This document shows, in pieces, positions 1 to 7,300 of a stretch of DNA of 7,951 bases; within the stretch, counting starts at the first letter, position 1; each line of letters begins with the position of its first letter. The notes below the pieces were generated by a model. It made no database searches, had not been told where the DNA came from, and saw only the letters and a program-made list of their open reading frames with translations. A program made the translations under genes and the position numbers. This stretch comes from Flavobacteriaceae bacterium (lineage in GTDB: Bacteria; Bacteroidota; Bacteroidia; Flavobacteriales; Flavobacteriaceae): contig JABSPP010000062.1 in NCBI GenBank assembly GCA_013214275.1, positions 1-7,951 on the forward strand, given 5' to 3'.

Positions 1-28
1 CTCTACTCATAAAATATTATTCGTTTTT

Positions 29-44
29 TGTACATTGCTGTACA
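29..44. promoter_or_regulatory. Perfect inverted repeat in recA leader, candidate operator
   Basis: TGTACA-TTGC-TGTACA is a perfect 16-bp inverted repeat with 6-bp arms and a 4-base spacer, lying 26 bases before the recA start codon. Its symmetry, spacing and position are what a LexA-type repressor site would show, and GTAC half-sites resemble the cyanobacterial LexA box in flavour, although the spacing differs. That a LexA-like protein binds here is inference. No LexA gene is visible in the window. Confidence 0.45.
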
Positions 45-70
45 GTTCTTTAATAAAAAACAAACAACGT

Positions 71-1075
71 ATGTCAACAGATAAAGAAAAAAAAGCCAAG
101 CTTAAAGCACTTCAACTTACTTTAGATAAGCTAGACAAAACTTACGGAAAAGGAGCAGTTATGAAGATGGGGGATAATGTGATAGAAGATGTAGAAGCAA
201 TATCGTCTGGTTCCTTAGGTTTAGATTTAGCTTTAGGTGTAGGAGGATACCCTAGAGGTAGGATTGTAGAGATATACGGACCAGAATCATCAGGAAAAAC
301 AACCTTGACTCTCCATGCCATTGCAGAAGCACAAAAAGCTGGAGGTATCGCTGCTTTTGTAGATGCAGAACATGCTTTTGATCGTTTTTATGCAGAGAAC
401 TTGGGAATAGATATCGATAATTTAATCATTTCTCAACCAGATCACGGAGAACAAGCATTAGAAATCACAGATAATTTAATTCGTTCTGGAGCAATAGACA
501 TCGTTGTTATCGATTCTGTAGCAGCATTAACTCCGAAATCAGAGATTGAAGGAGAGATGGGAGATTCTAAAATGGGGCTTCATGCTCGACTTATGTCACA
601 GGCGTTGCGTAAACTAACAGGTACTATCAGTAAAACAAATTGTACTGTTATTTTCATCAACCAATTGAGAGAAAAAATAGGTGTGATGTTCGGAAATCCA
701 GAGACAACAACAGGGGGAAATGCATTAAAGTTCTATGCTTCTGTCCGTTTAGATATTCGTAGAAGAACACAAATAAAAGATGGAGATCGTGTAATTGGAA
801 ATTCGACCAAGGTAAAAGTGGTAAAAAACAAAGTAGCACCTCCTTTTCAAATGACTGAGTTTGATATTATGTATGGACAAGGAATCTCAAAAGTTGGAGA
901 AATTCTCGATTTAGGGGTGCAAATGGCAATTATCAAAAAAAGCGGATCTTGGTTTAGCTATGGCGATACAAGATTAGGACAAGGTAGAGACGCTGTTAAA
1001 AATGTCATTAAGGACAACCCCGATTTAATGGATGAGTTAGAGATCAAAATCAAAGAAGCTATTAATAAACAGTAG
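71..1075 (+). CDS. recA: Recombinase RecA
   Basis: RecA is the ATP-dependent strand-exchange protein that forms filaments on single-stranded DNA and, where an SOS system exists, triggers LexA self-cleavage. The 334-residue product has the Walker A box GPESSGKT at about residues 70-77, the catalytic Glu in VDAEHAFD (E100), the Walker B strand IVVIDS around 144-149, the FINQLR segment with the ATP-sensing Gln (Q198), and the intact DNA-binding loop 2 with GNPETTTGGNALKF at 208-221. It lacks the long acidic tail of E. coli RecA (353 residues) and ends in a short charged helix, which is usual in Bacteroidota. The ATG at 71 is preferred because MSTDKEKKAKLKAL matches typical RecA N-termini. An in-frame ATG at 35 would add 12 atypical residues and place the inverted repeat inside the gene. 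An A-rich leader, with no Shine-Dalgarno sequence, precedes the start. It appears monocistronic. Confidence 0.98.
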   Translation: MSTDKEKKAKLKALQLTLDKLDKTYGKGAVMKMGDNVIEDVEAISSGSLGLDLALGVGGYPRGRIVEIYGPESSGKTTLTLHAIAEAQKAGGIAAFVDAEHAFDRFYAENLGIDIDNLIISQPDHGEQALEITDNLIRSGAIDIVVIDSVAALTPKSEIEGEMGDSKMGLHARLMSQALRKLTGTISKTNCTVIFINQLREKIGVMFGNPETTTGGNALKFYASVRLDIRRRTQIKDGDRVIGNSTKVKVVKNKVAPPFQMTEFDIMYGQGISKVGEILDLGVQMAIIKKSGSWFSYGDTRLGQGRDAVKNVIKDNPDLMDELEIKIKEAINKQ

Positions 1076-1076
1076 A

Positions 1077-1100
1077 CTTTATTACATTTTTGCAATAAAG
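1077..1100 (+). terminator. Weak AT-rich hairpin after recA
   Basis: CTTTATT at 1077-1083 pairs exactly with AATAAAG at 1094-1100 around a 10-base loop. The stem can extend by two more pairs after an A-C mismatch. It starts two bases after the recA stop codon. There is no GC-rich stem and no downstream T run, so it may be an mRNA 3'-end structure and not an efficient intrinsic terminator. Confidence 0.35.
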
Positions 1101-1252
1101 AAAGCATTATATAGTTTTTCTAGTGACACTTAGATTAAAATTTTAGGCAATACTTCACATCTTTCATCATTAGCCCTTAGTTATATTCCAGGAATCGTAT
1201 TTGTACTTAAAAATCAGGTATAAATACGGTATATCATTTAGTTCATTAAATG

Positions 1253-1260
1253 TAATTTTG
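1253..1260 (+). promoter_or_regulatory. Candidate Bacteroidota -7 promoter element
   Basis: TAATTTTG matches the TAnnTTTG -7 consensus of Bacteroidota promoters exactly. No good TTG-type -33 element lies at the usual distance, so the call is tentative. If it is used, transcription would begin near 1267 and give an untranslated leader of about 100 bases that opens with the inverted repeats at 1269-1296. Confidence 0.35.
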
Positions 1261-1268
1261 TAATTAAC

Positions 1269-1296
1269 AAGTAGATAGCTACTTTATGATCATAAA
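1269..1296. repeat. Hairpin plus 14-bp palindrome upstream of unknown gene
   Basis: AAGTAG-ATAG-CTACTT (1269-1284) is a perfect 6-bp stem with a 4-base loop. It runs directly into the perfect palindrome TTTATGATCATAAA (1283-1296), sharing two bases with it. Both lie just downstream of the candidate promoter. They could be operator half-sites or structure at the 5' end of the transcript. Function is unknown. Confidence 0.5.
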
Positions 1297-1367
1297 AAAT
1301 ATACAGATGTGATTTTAGGTTTTCATATTTCTCCCGTGTATATAATTGTCAATAATTTAAAACAAAC

Positions 1368-2618
1368 ATGATGTCTATCACAAAACAAACACTTGATGGA
1401 TTTATATCCAAACTGATGTCTGACGACACAGCATTAAACAAATTCTTGACCGATCCTACGAATGGCGGACAAGAACATGGAATTACAAAAGCCGAAAGAG
1501 CTGTATTGAGAAGAGTCACCGCTCATCTAAGTAACAACTCTAAAAATGGTTTTGGAATTCAAAGAGATTTATCTTCTTACAGAAGGTCATTACGATTGTT
1601 ACAAAATGTATTGCACAAACACGCTGCAACACATGCTACTAATCAAGAAAATACTGATGGATTGACAACGTATTCTTTCCATGTATATATAACAGGAGAT
1701 CCAAACAATCCAGGAGCACCGTATGACAAACCAAGTGTGGCTTATACAAATTATGTGTCGTTTACAAAATCTGGATCCTTTACTACAATTGGTCATGCAA
1801 TGAGCTTTAATCCTCCATCAAACCCAAGTCAAGGAGATACATCTTCAGTGAATTTGGGAACCGTAAGTGATAGTCAAGGAAACTCAGGAACCTTGAGTTA
1901 TACAGCGATCTATTTACCCGTTGGTACAAGCACCACAAATTTCGATTGGTATATTGAATCTTTTACATTAGCTGGTTTTTCTTCTGGTATTGATGGAACT
2001 TACGATCTGCCTCTAACAGATGTAACAGGAACAGATCGTGCACCGTTCTGGTTCTTTTCTTTGAATGGAAATGCTACAGAACCAAATACTAATCAAGGAT
2101 ATTCATTAACACCTGGTGTAGTGGAAGGAGATAATGGAGTTGGATTTAATGATTTCCTACTAAATAGTTCTACGCAGATTGTATGGCAACCTATTGCTCC
2201 TGATATGGATTACGGTTTTGGACCATGTTTCTCTACACCTTATGCACCCGTTGTTTTAGGAATCCCAATCTTACAGAGACCTGTTTGTAAACCTGGAGAG
2301 ATGTTCTACTCTAATTCAACTAATGTAGTAATTCCAAGTGATGTTTCTAAAATTACTCTGGCGCTAAACCCTGACGGAACGGGCGACGTTCGTACAGATG
2401 ATGAGGTAGAAATAACCTTCTCTGGATTGGCGGGAACCTATACCTACAGTCATGATTACAGCCAAGGATGTATTGGTTATATTACACCAATACCACCAGT
2501 TGATTTGACAAGTGAACTATCAATGTTTAAAGGAAATTCCATCAATGTAACACTTAAGTGCTCTGATAAATGTGGTGGAGTAGAGAGTAGTTCCGGATAT
2601 TTCCTTGTTTTTGAATAA
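1368..2618 (+). CDS. Unknown protein: LigA-like helical N-terminus, beta-rich C-terminus
   Basis: I do not recognise this 416-residue protein as a characterised family. Residues 1-90 look helical and charged. The stretch LNKFLTDP (23-30), then HGITKAERAVLRRV (37-50), resembles the 'FL.DP...GLT..ER..L' pattern of the small LigA alpha-subunit domain, which also occurs as leader-like domains of some peptide precursors. A basic helical segment (RRSLRLLQNVLHKH, 72-85) and a polar linker (about 86-98) follow. Residues about 99-285 are rich in Thr, Ser, Gly, Asn and aromatics and look all-beta. A second beta-rich part spans about 305-416. All five cysteines (C287, C307, C368, C398, C402) are in the last third. 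There is no signal peptide, transmembrane segment or T9SS tail. The start could be either of two adjacent ATGs (1368 or 1371). It has its own leader and a downstream terminator, so it is probably a single-gene unit. Cytoplasmic, exported-by-leader and toxin-like roles all remain possible. Confidence 0.9.
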   Translation: MMSITKQTLDGFISKLMSDDTALNKFLTDPTNGGQEHGITKAERAVLRRVTAHLSNNSKNGFGIQRDLSSYRRSLRLLQNVLHKHAATHATNQENTDGLTTYSFHVYITGDPNNPGAPYDKPSVAYTNYVSFTKSGSFTTIGHAMSFNPPSNPSQGDTSSVNLGTVSDSQGNSGTLSYTAIYLPVGTSTTNFDWYIESFTLAGFSSGIDGTYDLPLTDVTGTDRAPFWFFSLNGNATEPNTNQGYSLTPGVVEGDNGVGFNDFLLNSSTQIVWQPIAPDMDYGFGPCFSTPYAPVVLGIPILQRPVCKPGEMFYSNSTNVVIPSDVSKITLALNPDGTGDVRTDDEVEITFSGLAGTYTYSHDYSQGCIGYITPIPPVDLTSELSMFKGNSINVTLKCSDKCGGVESSSGYFLVFE

Positions 2619-2643
2619 ACTGAAGAAAACAATAGATAATCAC

Positions 2644-2674
2644 AAAACCGCCTCGAATTTTGGGGTGGTTTTTT
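2644..2674. terminator. Terminator between the convergent unknown gene and dut
   Basis: AAAACCGCCTC (2644-2654) pairs with GGGGTGGTTTT (2662-2672), with two G-T wobbles and a 7-base loop. On the plus strand it runs into a T tract, so it is a good intrinsic terminator for the gene ending at 2618. On the minus strand the stem ends in four T, so it may also work for dut, whose stop codon (2673-2675) abuts the stem. Confidence 0.8.
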
Positions 2675-3104
2675 ACATTCCAGTACTACCGAATCCACCA
2701 GTACCACGTTCAGTTTCACTTAATAGATCAACCTCACGCCAAGTTACACATTCATGTTTGGCAATCACTAATTGTGCAACTCGCTCCCCATCTTGAATGA
2801 CAAAATCTTCATTGGATAAATTCACTAAAATCACGCCAATTTCACCACGATAATCAGCATCTACAGTTCCAGGACTGTTTAAAACAGTGATCCCTTTCTT
2901 TACCGCCAACCCACTTCTCGGTCGAACCTGAGCTTCAAAACCAGGGGGTAAAGCAATGAATAAACCTGTTTTGATAATTGTTCTTTCCAAAGGTTTTAAG
3001 GTGATAGATGAATCAATATTTGCGTGCAAATCCATTCCTGCGGATTGTTCGGTTTCGTATGATGGAATTGGATGTTTTGACTTGTTGATAATTTGTACGG
3101 TCAT
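2673..3104 (-). CDS. dut: Deoxyuridine 5'-triphosphate nucleotidohydrolase (dUTPase)
   Basis: This is the homotrimeric dUTPase, which hydrolyses dUTP to dUMP and pyrophosphate, keeping uracil out of DNA and feeding dTMP synthesis. The 143-residue product has all five trimeric dUTPase motifs: AGMDLHA (22-28), RPRSGLA (61-67), GTVDADYRGEI (79-89) with the presumed catalytic Asp D82 and the uracil-stacking Tyr Y85, GERVAQLVI (106-114), and the Gly-rich C-terminal arm RGTGGFGSTG (133-142) that closes over the substrate. The length is normal. The ATG at 3104 is preferred to an in-frame ATG at 3146, since MTVQIINKS starts the first beta strand as in relatives and the -7 element would lie inside the longer version. 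It is divergent from gpsA and convergent with the unknown gene, so it is likely transcribed alone. Confidence 0.97.
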   Translation of the reverse strand: MTVQIINKSKHPIPSYETEQSAGMDLHANIDSSITLKPLERTIIKTGLFIALPPGFEAQVRPRSGLAVKKGITVLNSPGTVDADYRGEIGVILVNLSNEDFVIQDGERVAQLVIAKHECVTWREVDLLSETERGTGGFGSTGM

Positions 3105-3134
3105 TTGATATGTTTTGAAAAGGGTTGGTTCAAA

Positions 3135-3142
3135 CAAATATA
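3135..3142 (-). promoter_or_regulatory. Candidate -7 promoter element for dut
   Basis: Read on the minus strand this is TATATTTG, an exact match to the Bacteroidota TAnnTTTG element, 30 bases before the dut start codon. It would give a leader of about 20-25 bases. The -33 element is not clear. Confidence 0.5.
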
Positions 3143-3177
3143 ACAATTCACACCACCATATGCGTATAAAGAATTAG

Positions 3178-3185
3178 TACTTTTG
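3178..3185 (+). promoter_or_regulatory. Candidate -7 promoter element for gpsA
   Basis: TACTTTTG matches TAnnTTTG exactly and ends 21 bases before the gpsA ATG, leaving a leader of roughly 15 bases. The -33 region is poor. With the opposite-strand element at 3135-3142 it makes a compact divergent promoter region between dut and gpsA. Confidence 0.5.
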
Positions 3186-3206
3186 GCATCAGCAAACAAC
3201 GATTCG

Positions 3207-4202
3207 ATGAACAAAGACTCCAAAGTTGCCGTTTTTGGCGGAGGAAGCTGGGCAACAGCTATTGTAAAAATGCTTTCAGAAAACCTAGATAATGTAGGAT
3301 GGTATATGAGAAGCACGCACGCCATACAACATATAAAAAAGAGTAAACACAATCCAAATTACTTAAGTTCAGCTGAGCTCAACACAGAAAAACTATTTCT
3401 CTCAAATGATATGAATGAAGTAGTTAAGAACTACGACTGTTTAATTTTTGTGATCCCATCGGCGTTTTTAAAATCAGAATTAGATAAGTTAACTGAGTCT
3501 TTAAGAGGAAAAATAATCTTTTCTGCAATCAAAGGAATTGTGCCAGAGACAGGAAATATAGTCGGCGAATTTTTCTTTGAAGAATACAAAATTCCACACG
3601 AAGACATCGGTGTAATTACTGGACCCTGTCACGCAGAAGAAGTCGCTATGGAGCGCTTGTCATATTTAACGGTGGTGTGTAGAGATGAATCAAAGGCAAA
3701 ATTTTTGAGTAATTGTATCAAAAGCCACTACATTCGAACAAAAATTTCAGATGACATTATAGGAACTGAATATGCAGCAGTACTAAAAAATATTTATGCT
3801 ATTGCGGCAGGAATTTTTCATGGTTTGGGTTATGGAGACAACTTTCAATCGGTCTTGATGAGCAATGCCATTCGAGAGATGAAACGGTTTATTCGAAAAG
3901 TACACCGTATGAAGCGCAACATCAACAATTCTGCATATTTAGGAGATCTCTTAGTAACAGGGTATTCCACATTCAGTAGAAATAGAATGTTCGGAAACAT
4001 GATAGGAAAAGGCTACACAGTAAAGTCGGCAAAACTTGAAATGAGTATGATCGCAGAGGGGTACTATGCTACAAAAAGTGCTTATGAGATAAAAGAAGGA
4101 AACGGTGTTAAGACACCCATCATAGACGCCGTCTACAATGTACTTTATCTGAGAAAAGAACCAAAAAAAATCTTTCAGAAATTAACAACTAAACTAAGTT
4201 AG
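3207..4202 (+). CDS. gpsA: NAD(P)H-dependent glycerol-3-phosphate dehydrogenase
   Basis: The enzyme reduces dihydroxyacetone phosphate to sn-glycerol-3-phosphate in the cytoplasm, supplying the backbone for phospholipid synthesis. The 331-residue product begins with a Rossmann fold carrying FGGGSWATA (10-18). It then has the conserved Lys in SAIKGI (K109), GPCHAEE (139-145, the family's GPSFAEE motif with Cys-His in place of Ser-Phe), the catalytic Lys in LKNIYAIAAG (K194), GDLLVTGYSTFSRNRMFG (246-263), which holds the substrate-binding SRNR, and the late AEG motif (283-285). Length is normal. The ATG at 3207 is chosen because MNKDSKVAVFGGG puts the usual few residues before the first beta strand. 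An in-frame TTG at 3183 overlaps the promoter element. No partner gene follows closely, since the next start is 152 bases away. Confidence 0.97.
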   Translation: MNKDSKVAVFGGGSWATAIVKMLSENLDNVGWYMRSTHAIQHIKKSKHNPNYLSSAELNTEKLFLSNDMNEVVKNYDCLIFVIPSAFLKSELDKLTESLRGKIIFSAIKGIVPETGNIVGEFFFEEYKIPHEDIGVITGPCHAEEVAMERLSYLTVVCRDESKAKFLSNCIKSHYIRTKISDDIIGTEYAAVLKNIYAIAAGIFHGLGYGDNFQSVLMSNAIREMKRFIRKVHRMKRNINNSAYLGDLLVTGYSTFSRNRMFGNMIGKGYTVKSAKLEMSMIAEGYYATKSAYEIKEGNGVKTPIIDAVYNVLYLRKEPKKIFQKLTTKLS

Positions 4203-4247
4203 ATATTGCTTGCCTTTCAAAAAGTAGGATTATTTTTCGATGAACAA

Positions 4248-4264
4248 ACCACGTATCATGTGGT
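4248..4264. repeat. Short hairpin between gpsA and the protease gene
   Basis: ACCACGT-ATC-ATGTGGT forms a 7-bp stem with one G-T pair and a 3-base loop. No T tract follows on either strand, so it is not a standard intrinsic terminator. It lies about 50 bases upstream of the candidate protease promoter and might be a 3'-end structure for gpsA or a regulatory site. Confidence 0.35.
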
Positions 4265-4314
4265 GATTAGCATCGTTAAATGTTAAAAACTTAATCACTC
4301 ACCAAATAAAGAGT

Positions 4315-4322
4315 TATTTTTG
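4315..4322 (+). promoter_or_regulatory. Candidate -7 promoter element for the protease gene
   Basis: TATTTTTG matches TAnnTTTG exactly, 32 bases before the start codon. A TTA at 4291-4293 sits near the expected -33 position, 21 bases upstream. The resulting leader would be about 25 bases and very A-rich. Confidence 0.5.
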
Positions 4323-4354
4323 TTATTCGAAAAAATAATTTATAAACAAAAATA

Positions 4355-7300
4355 ATGAAGCAGAATTATGCACCAATATTTCTTATTATTTTCCTGATTT
4401 TCTCTTTAAGACCACTTAATGCTCAGAATCAGACCCAAATTGAAGAAATTAAAAGAAAGACGAACCTACAAGAATTACAAAAATTAGAAACTAAGTTCAG
4501 AGCCCAACAAACAGAGCAGAGAAGAAGAGCCTTAGAACTTGCACAGATTAATAACTGGCCTACTTTTTACTTGAAAGACGGATCCTTCTTCGGTCTTATC
4601 GGTGTTGCAGAAGACAATAGACCTATTTATTATAAAACAAACAACGAAGATGCTGCTAGATCCACGCGAACGGATTGGCTCCACAATGGAGGTGGTTTAG
4701 GACTCGATATAGAAGGTCAAGGGATGACAGCCTATGTTTGGGACGGAGGGGTAGCAAGAAGTACCCACCAAGAGTATGACGGAATAGGAGGCGAAAACAG
4801 ATTTACCAATGCAGACTCTGGGTCTCAAAATTTTCATGCTGCTCATGTTATGGGAACAATTATTTCCTCTGGTTTAGAATCAGATGCAAAGGGAATGGCA
4901 CCACAAGCATTAGGAGTCGGATACGATTGGAATAATGATATCACAGAGGCGACAGCAGCGGCGGCTAACGGAATGATGATTTCCAATCACTCTTATGGCT
5001 TTGGCGCATCAAGCATTCCAGATGCTTGGTTTGGGCAATATATATCACTTTCAAGAGATTGGGATGAGCTAATGTATAACTCCCCTTATTACATGATGGT
5101 GGTAGCAGCAGGAAACGATGGAAATGATAATTCTTCAAATGACGACCCATTAGATGGTAACCCCTTTTTCGACAAGTTAAGCGGATTTCAAACCTCTAAG
5201 AACAACATAGTCGTTGCAAACGGTTTAGATGCATCTATAGATACTGATGGAAGCTTAATCTCCGTGACGAGAAATACTGGCAGTTCTGAAGGCCCTACCG
5301 ATGATCTTAGAGTAAAGCCAGACATCATGGGAAATGGGACAGCAGTTAAATCTACTTATCACTCCTCTGATGATGATTACGGAACAATCTCAGGAACCTC
5401 TATGGCATCACCCAATGTAGCCGGGTCTCTATTACTGTTACAGCAATATTACCATCAAGTGAATGGAGTGTTTATGAGAGCCTCCACATTAAAAGGACTA
5501 GCATTACACACCGCTGACGATGTGGGCCCTGTAGGTCCAGACGCAAACCACGGGTGGGGGTTGATGAACACCAAAAAAGCAGCAGAAACAATTACGAATA
5601 ATGGCCTTCAATCTTGGGTTGAAGAGAGGATTTTGGAACAAGGAGCGTCTTACACAATTACCCTAAAATCACACGAAACCAATCCGTTTATGGCATCTAT
5701 CTCATGGACCGACCTCCCAGGACAAGTCTCTACAAGTGCAAATAACGGAATACCAATCTTGGTCAATGACTTGGATATACAAATAACAAAAGACTCAGAC
5801 ACATTTAGTCCTTGGAAGCTAACGGGAGTAAACACAAATGACAAGGGAGATAATATGGTAGATCCTTACGAAAGAATAGACATTGAAGATGCTTCTGGCG
5901 AATACACGATTACCATTACTCACAAAGGTGCACTAGCTAGCGGTCCACAAGCCTACGCGTTGATCGTTACTGGAGTAGATTCAAACTTTACGTTTAATAC
6001 GGCTAATTCAAATCAGGTTGTCTGTTCCGATACCAGTCTAGAATATATGTTTAACTATCAGCAAACGGGGCCTGTTACTACAAACTTTTCAGTTGAAGGA
6101 TTACCAACAGGTGCAACAGCAAGCTTTTCATCACCTTCATTAAGTGAAAACGGTACGACGACTCTAACAATCAGCAACCTATCTTCAGTCCCTGCAGGTG
6201 AATATGAGTTTACTGTGATTGGTGAAGACGGTGAAGAAACAGAGAGTAGAATAATGACGATGAGAGTTTACCATCCGAATTTTGATGATAACCCTGTGGT
6301 TATCTCCTCACCAATAAGTGGAACTAGCGGTGTAGCCTCCCCTCAAGTGATTATCCAGTGGGATGAGAATCTGAATGCAGAAAGCTACCAAGTAGAAGTT
6401 TCTGATAACCCAGCCTTTACAACAATCTTAGCATCTGGTACAGAGTCCGATACAGATTTTGCCGCATCAGGGTTAGTCGAAAACACAATCTATTACTGGA
6501 GAATTAGGCCAGAAAACAGATGTGCGGTTGGGGAATATTCAGAAACCTACAGTTTTCAAACAGGAATAGAAGATTGTACAAGCACCTATACAGCAACGGA
6601 TTTTGATAATGCAATTATTTTTGAGTCAGCAGGAAACACTGCATTTGTACCAATTGAAATTGACGACGATATCACCATTGGAAGACTCATTGTTCAAGCA
6701 GATATTCCCCACAATTCAGTAGAAGACATCACTGTATTTGTTCAGCAACCACCAGAGTTAGGTTCTAATAACACAATCCTTTTAAACGGAGCATGCGACA
6801 CTAGTGATGATATCTTAAACGTAACATTTGATGATAACGGTGGTGAAGTAGCGTGTAATGCAGAAAGCCCAGCTATAACAGGTGTTGTTGCGCCATTAGA
6901 AAGCTTAACAAGTTCAGCAGGTCTAAGCTCTCAAGGAAGGTGGTTCTTTGCAGTAACAGATAATATTCTATTTGATGGAGGAAGAATTGACGCGGCGAGT
7001 ATCACTGTTTGTACAGGAATATCAAATACCAACATACCATCTTTTACAAATAATTTAATAGGTGTTGCGGCCAATGGTTCAACAACCATACAAACCTCAG
7101 ACATAGAGGTGAGTACATCCTCAGAAACTGCAGACCAACAGAGATATACGCTCGTAGAACTTCCAGAAAAGGGAAATATATTAAAGAACGGAAACACACT
7201 ATCTTTAGGTGACACCTTTACACAAGAAGATGTGAATAGTGGTGTTATCACTTATGCAAACACACAAACGCAATTATTCACCGATAGTTTTAAAGCAGAC

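Larger units (their letters stand above)
1101..1367. other. Intergenic region between recA and the unknown gene
   Basis: No coding sequence or RNA gene is apparent here. The stretch is strongly AT-rich. It holds a small palindrome (ATTCCAGGAAT, 1185-1195), a candidate -7 element (1253-1260), a hairpin (1269-1284) and a 14-bp palindrome (1283-1296). An unstructured AT-rich leader then runs into the start codon at 1368. Confidence 0.6.

Noticed and set aside
35..70. In-frame upstream ATG that would extend RecA by 12 residues
   Set aside because: The extension is unlike RecA N-termini and would bury the inverted repeat and the A-rich leader within coding sequence. The ATG at 71 gives the family's usual N-terminus.
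1185..1195. Small palindrome ATTCCAGGAAT in the recA downstream gap
   Set aside because: Five-base arms around one base are expected by chance in AT-rich DNA, and it is not next to a promoter-like element.
1101..1367. Searched the gap for tRNA, CRISPR repeats, a riboswitch or a small ORF
   Set aside because: No cloverleaf, spaced direct repeats, known riboswitch core or plausible small coding frame was visible.
2605..2796. 63-codon plus-strand open frame overlapping the 3' half of dut
   Set aside because: It lies antisense to a well-supported dut gene, crosses the terminator hairpin, and its peptide has no recognisable features.
3101..3352. 83-codon minus-strand open frame across the dut/gpsA gap
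   Set aside because: It overlaps the start of gpsA and the promoter region and encodes no recognisable protein, so it is a shadow of gpsA.
4220..4240. Possible AT hairpin (AAAAAGTA...TATTTTT) after gpsA as a terminator
   Set aside because: It needs a bulge and has only A-T pairs, and the downstream sequence is not T-rich. It is too weak to call.
6931..7251. 106-codon minus-strand open frame inside the protease gene
   Set aside because: It is antisense to the P-domain and cadherin-like region of a clearly real gene. The peptide is low in recognisable features and no promoter-like element was seen for it.
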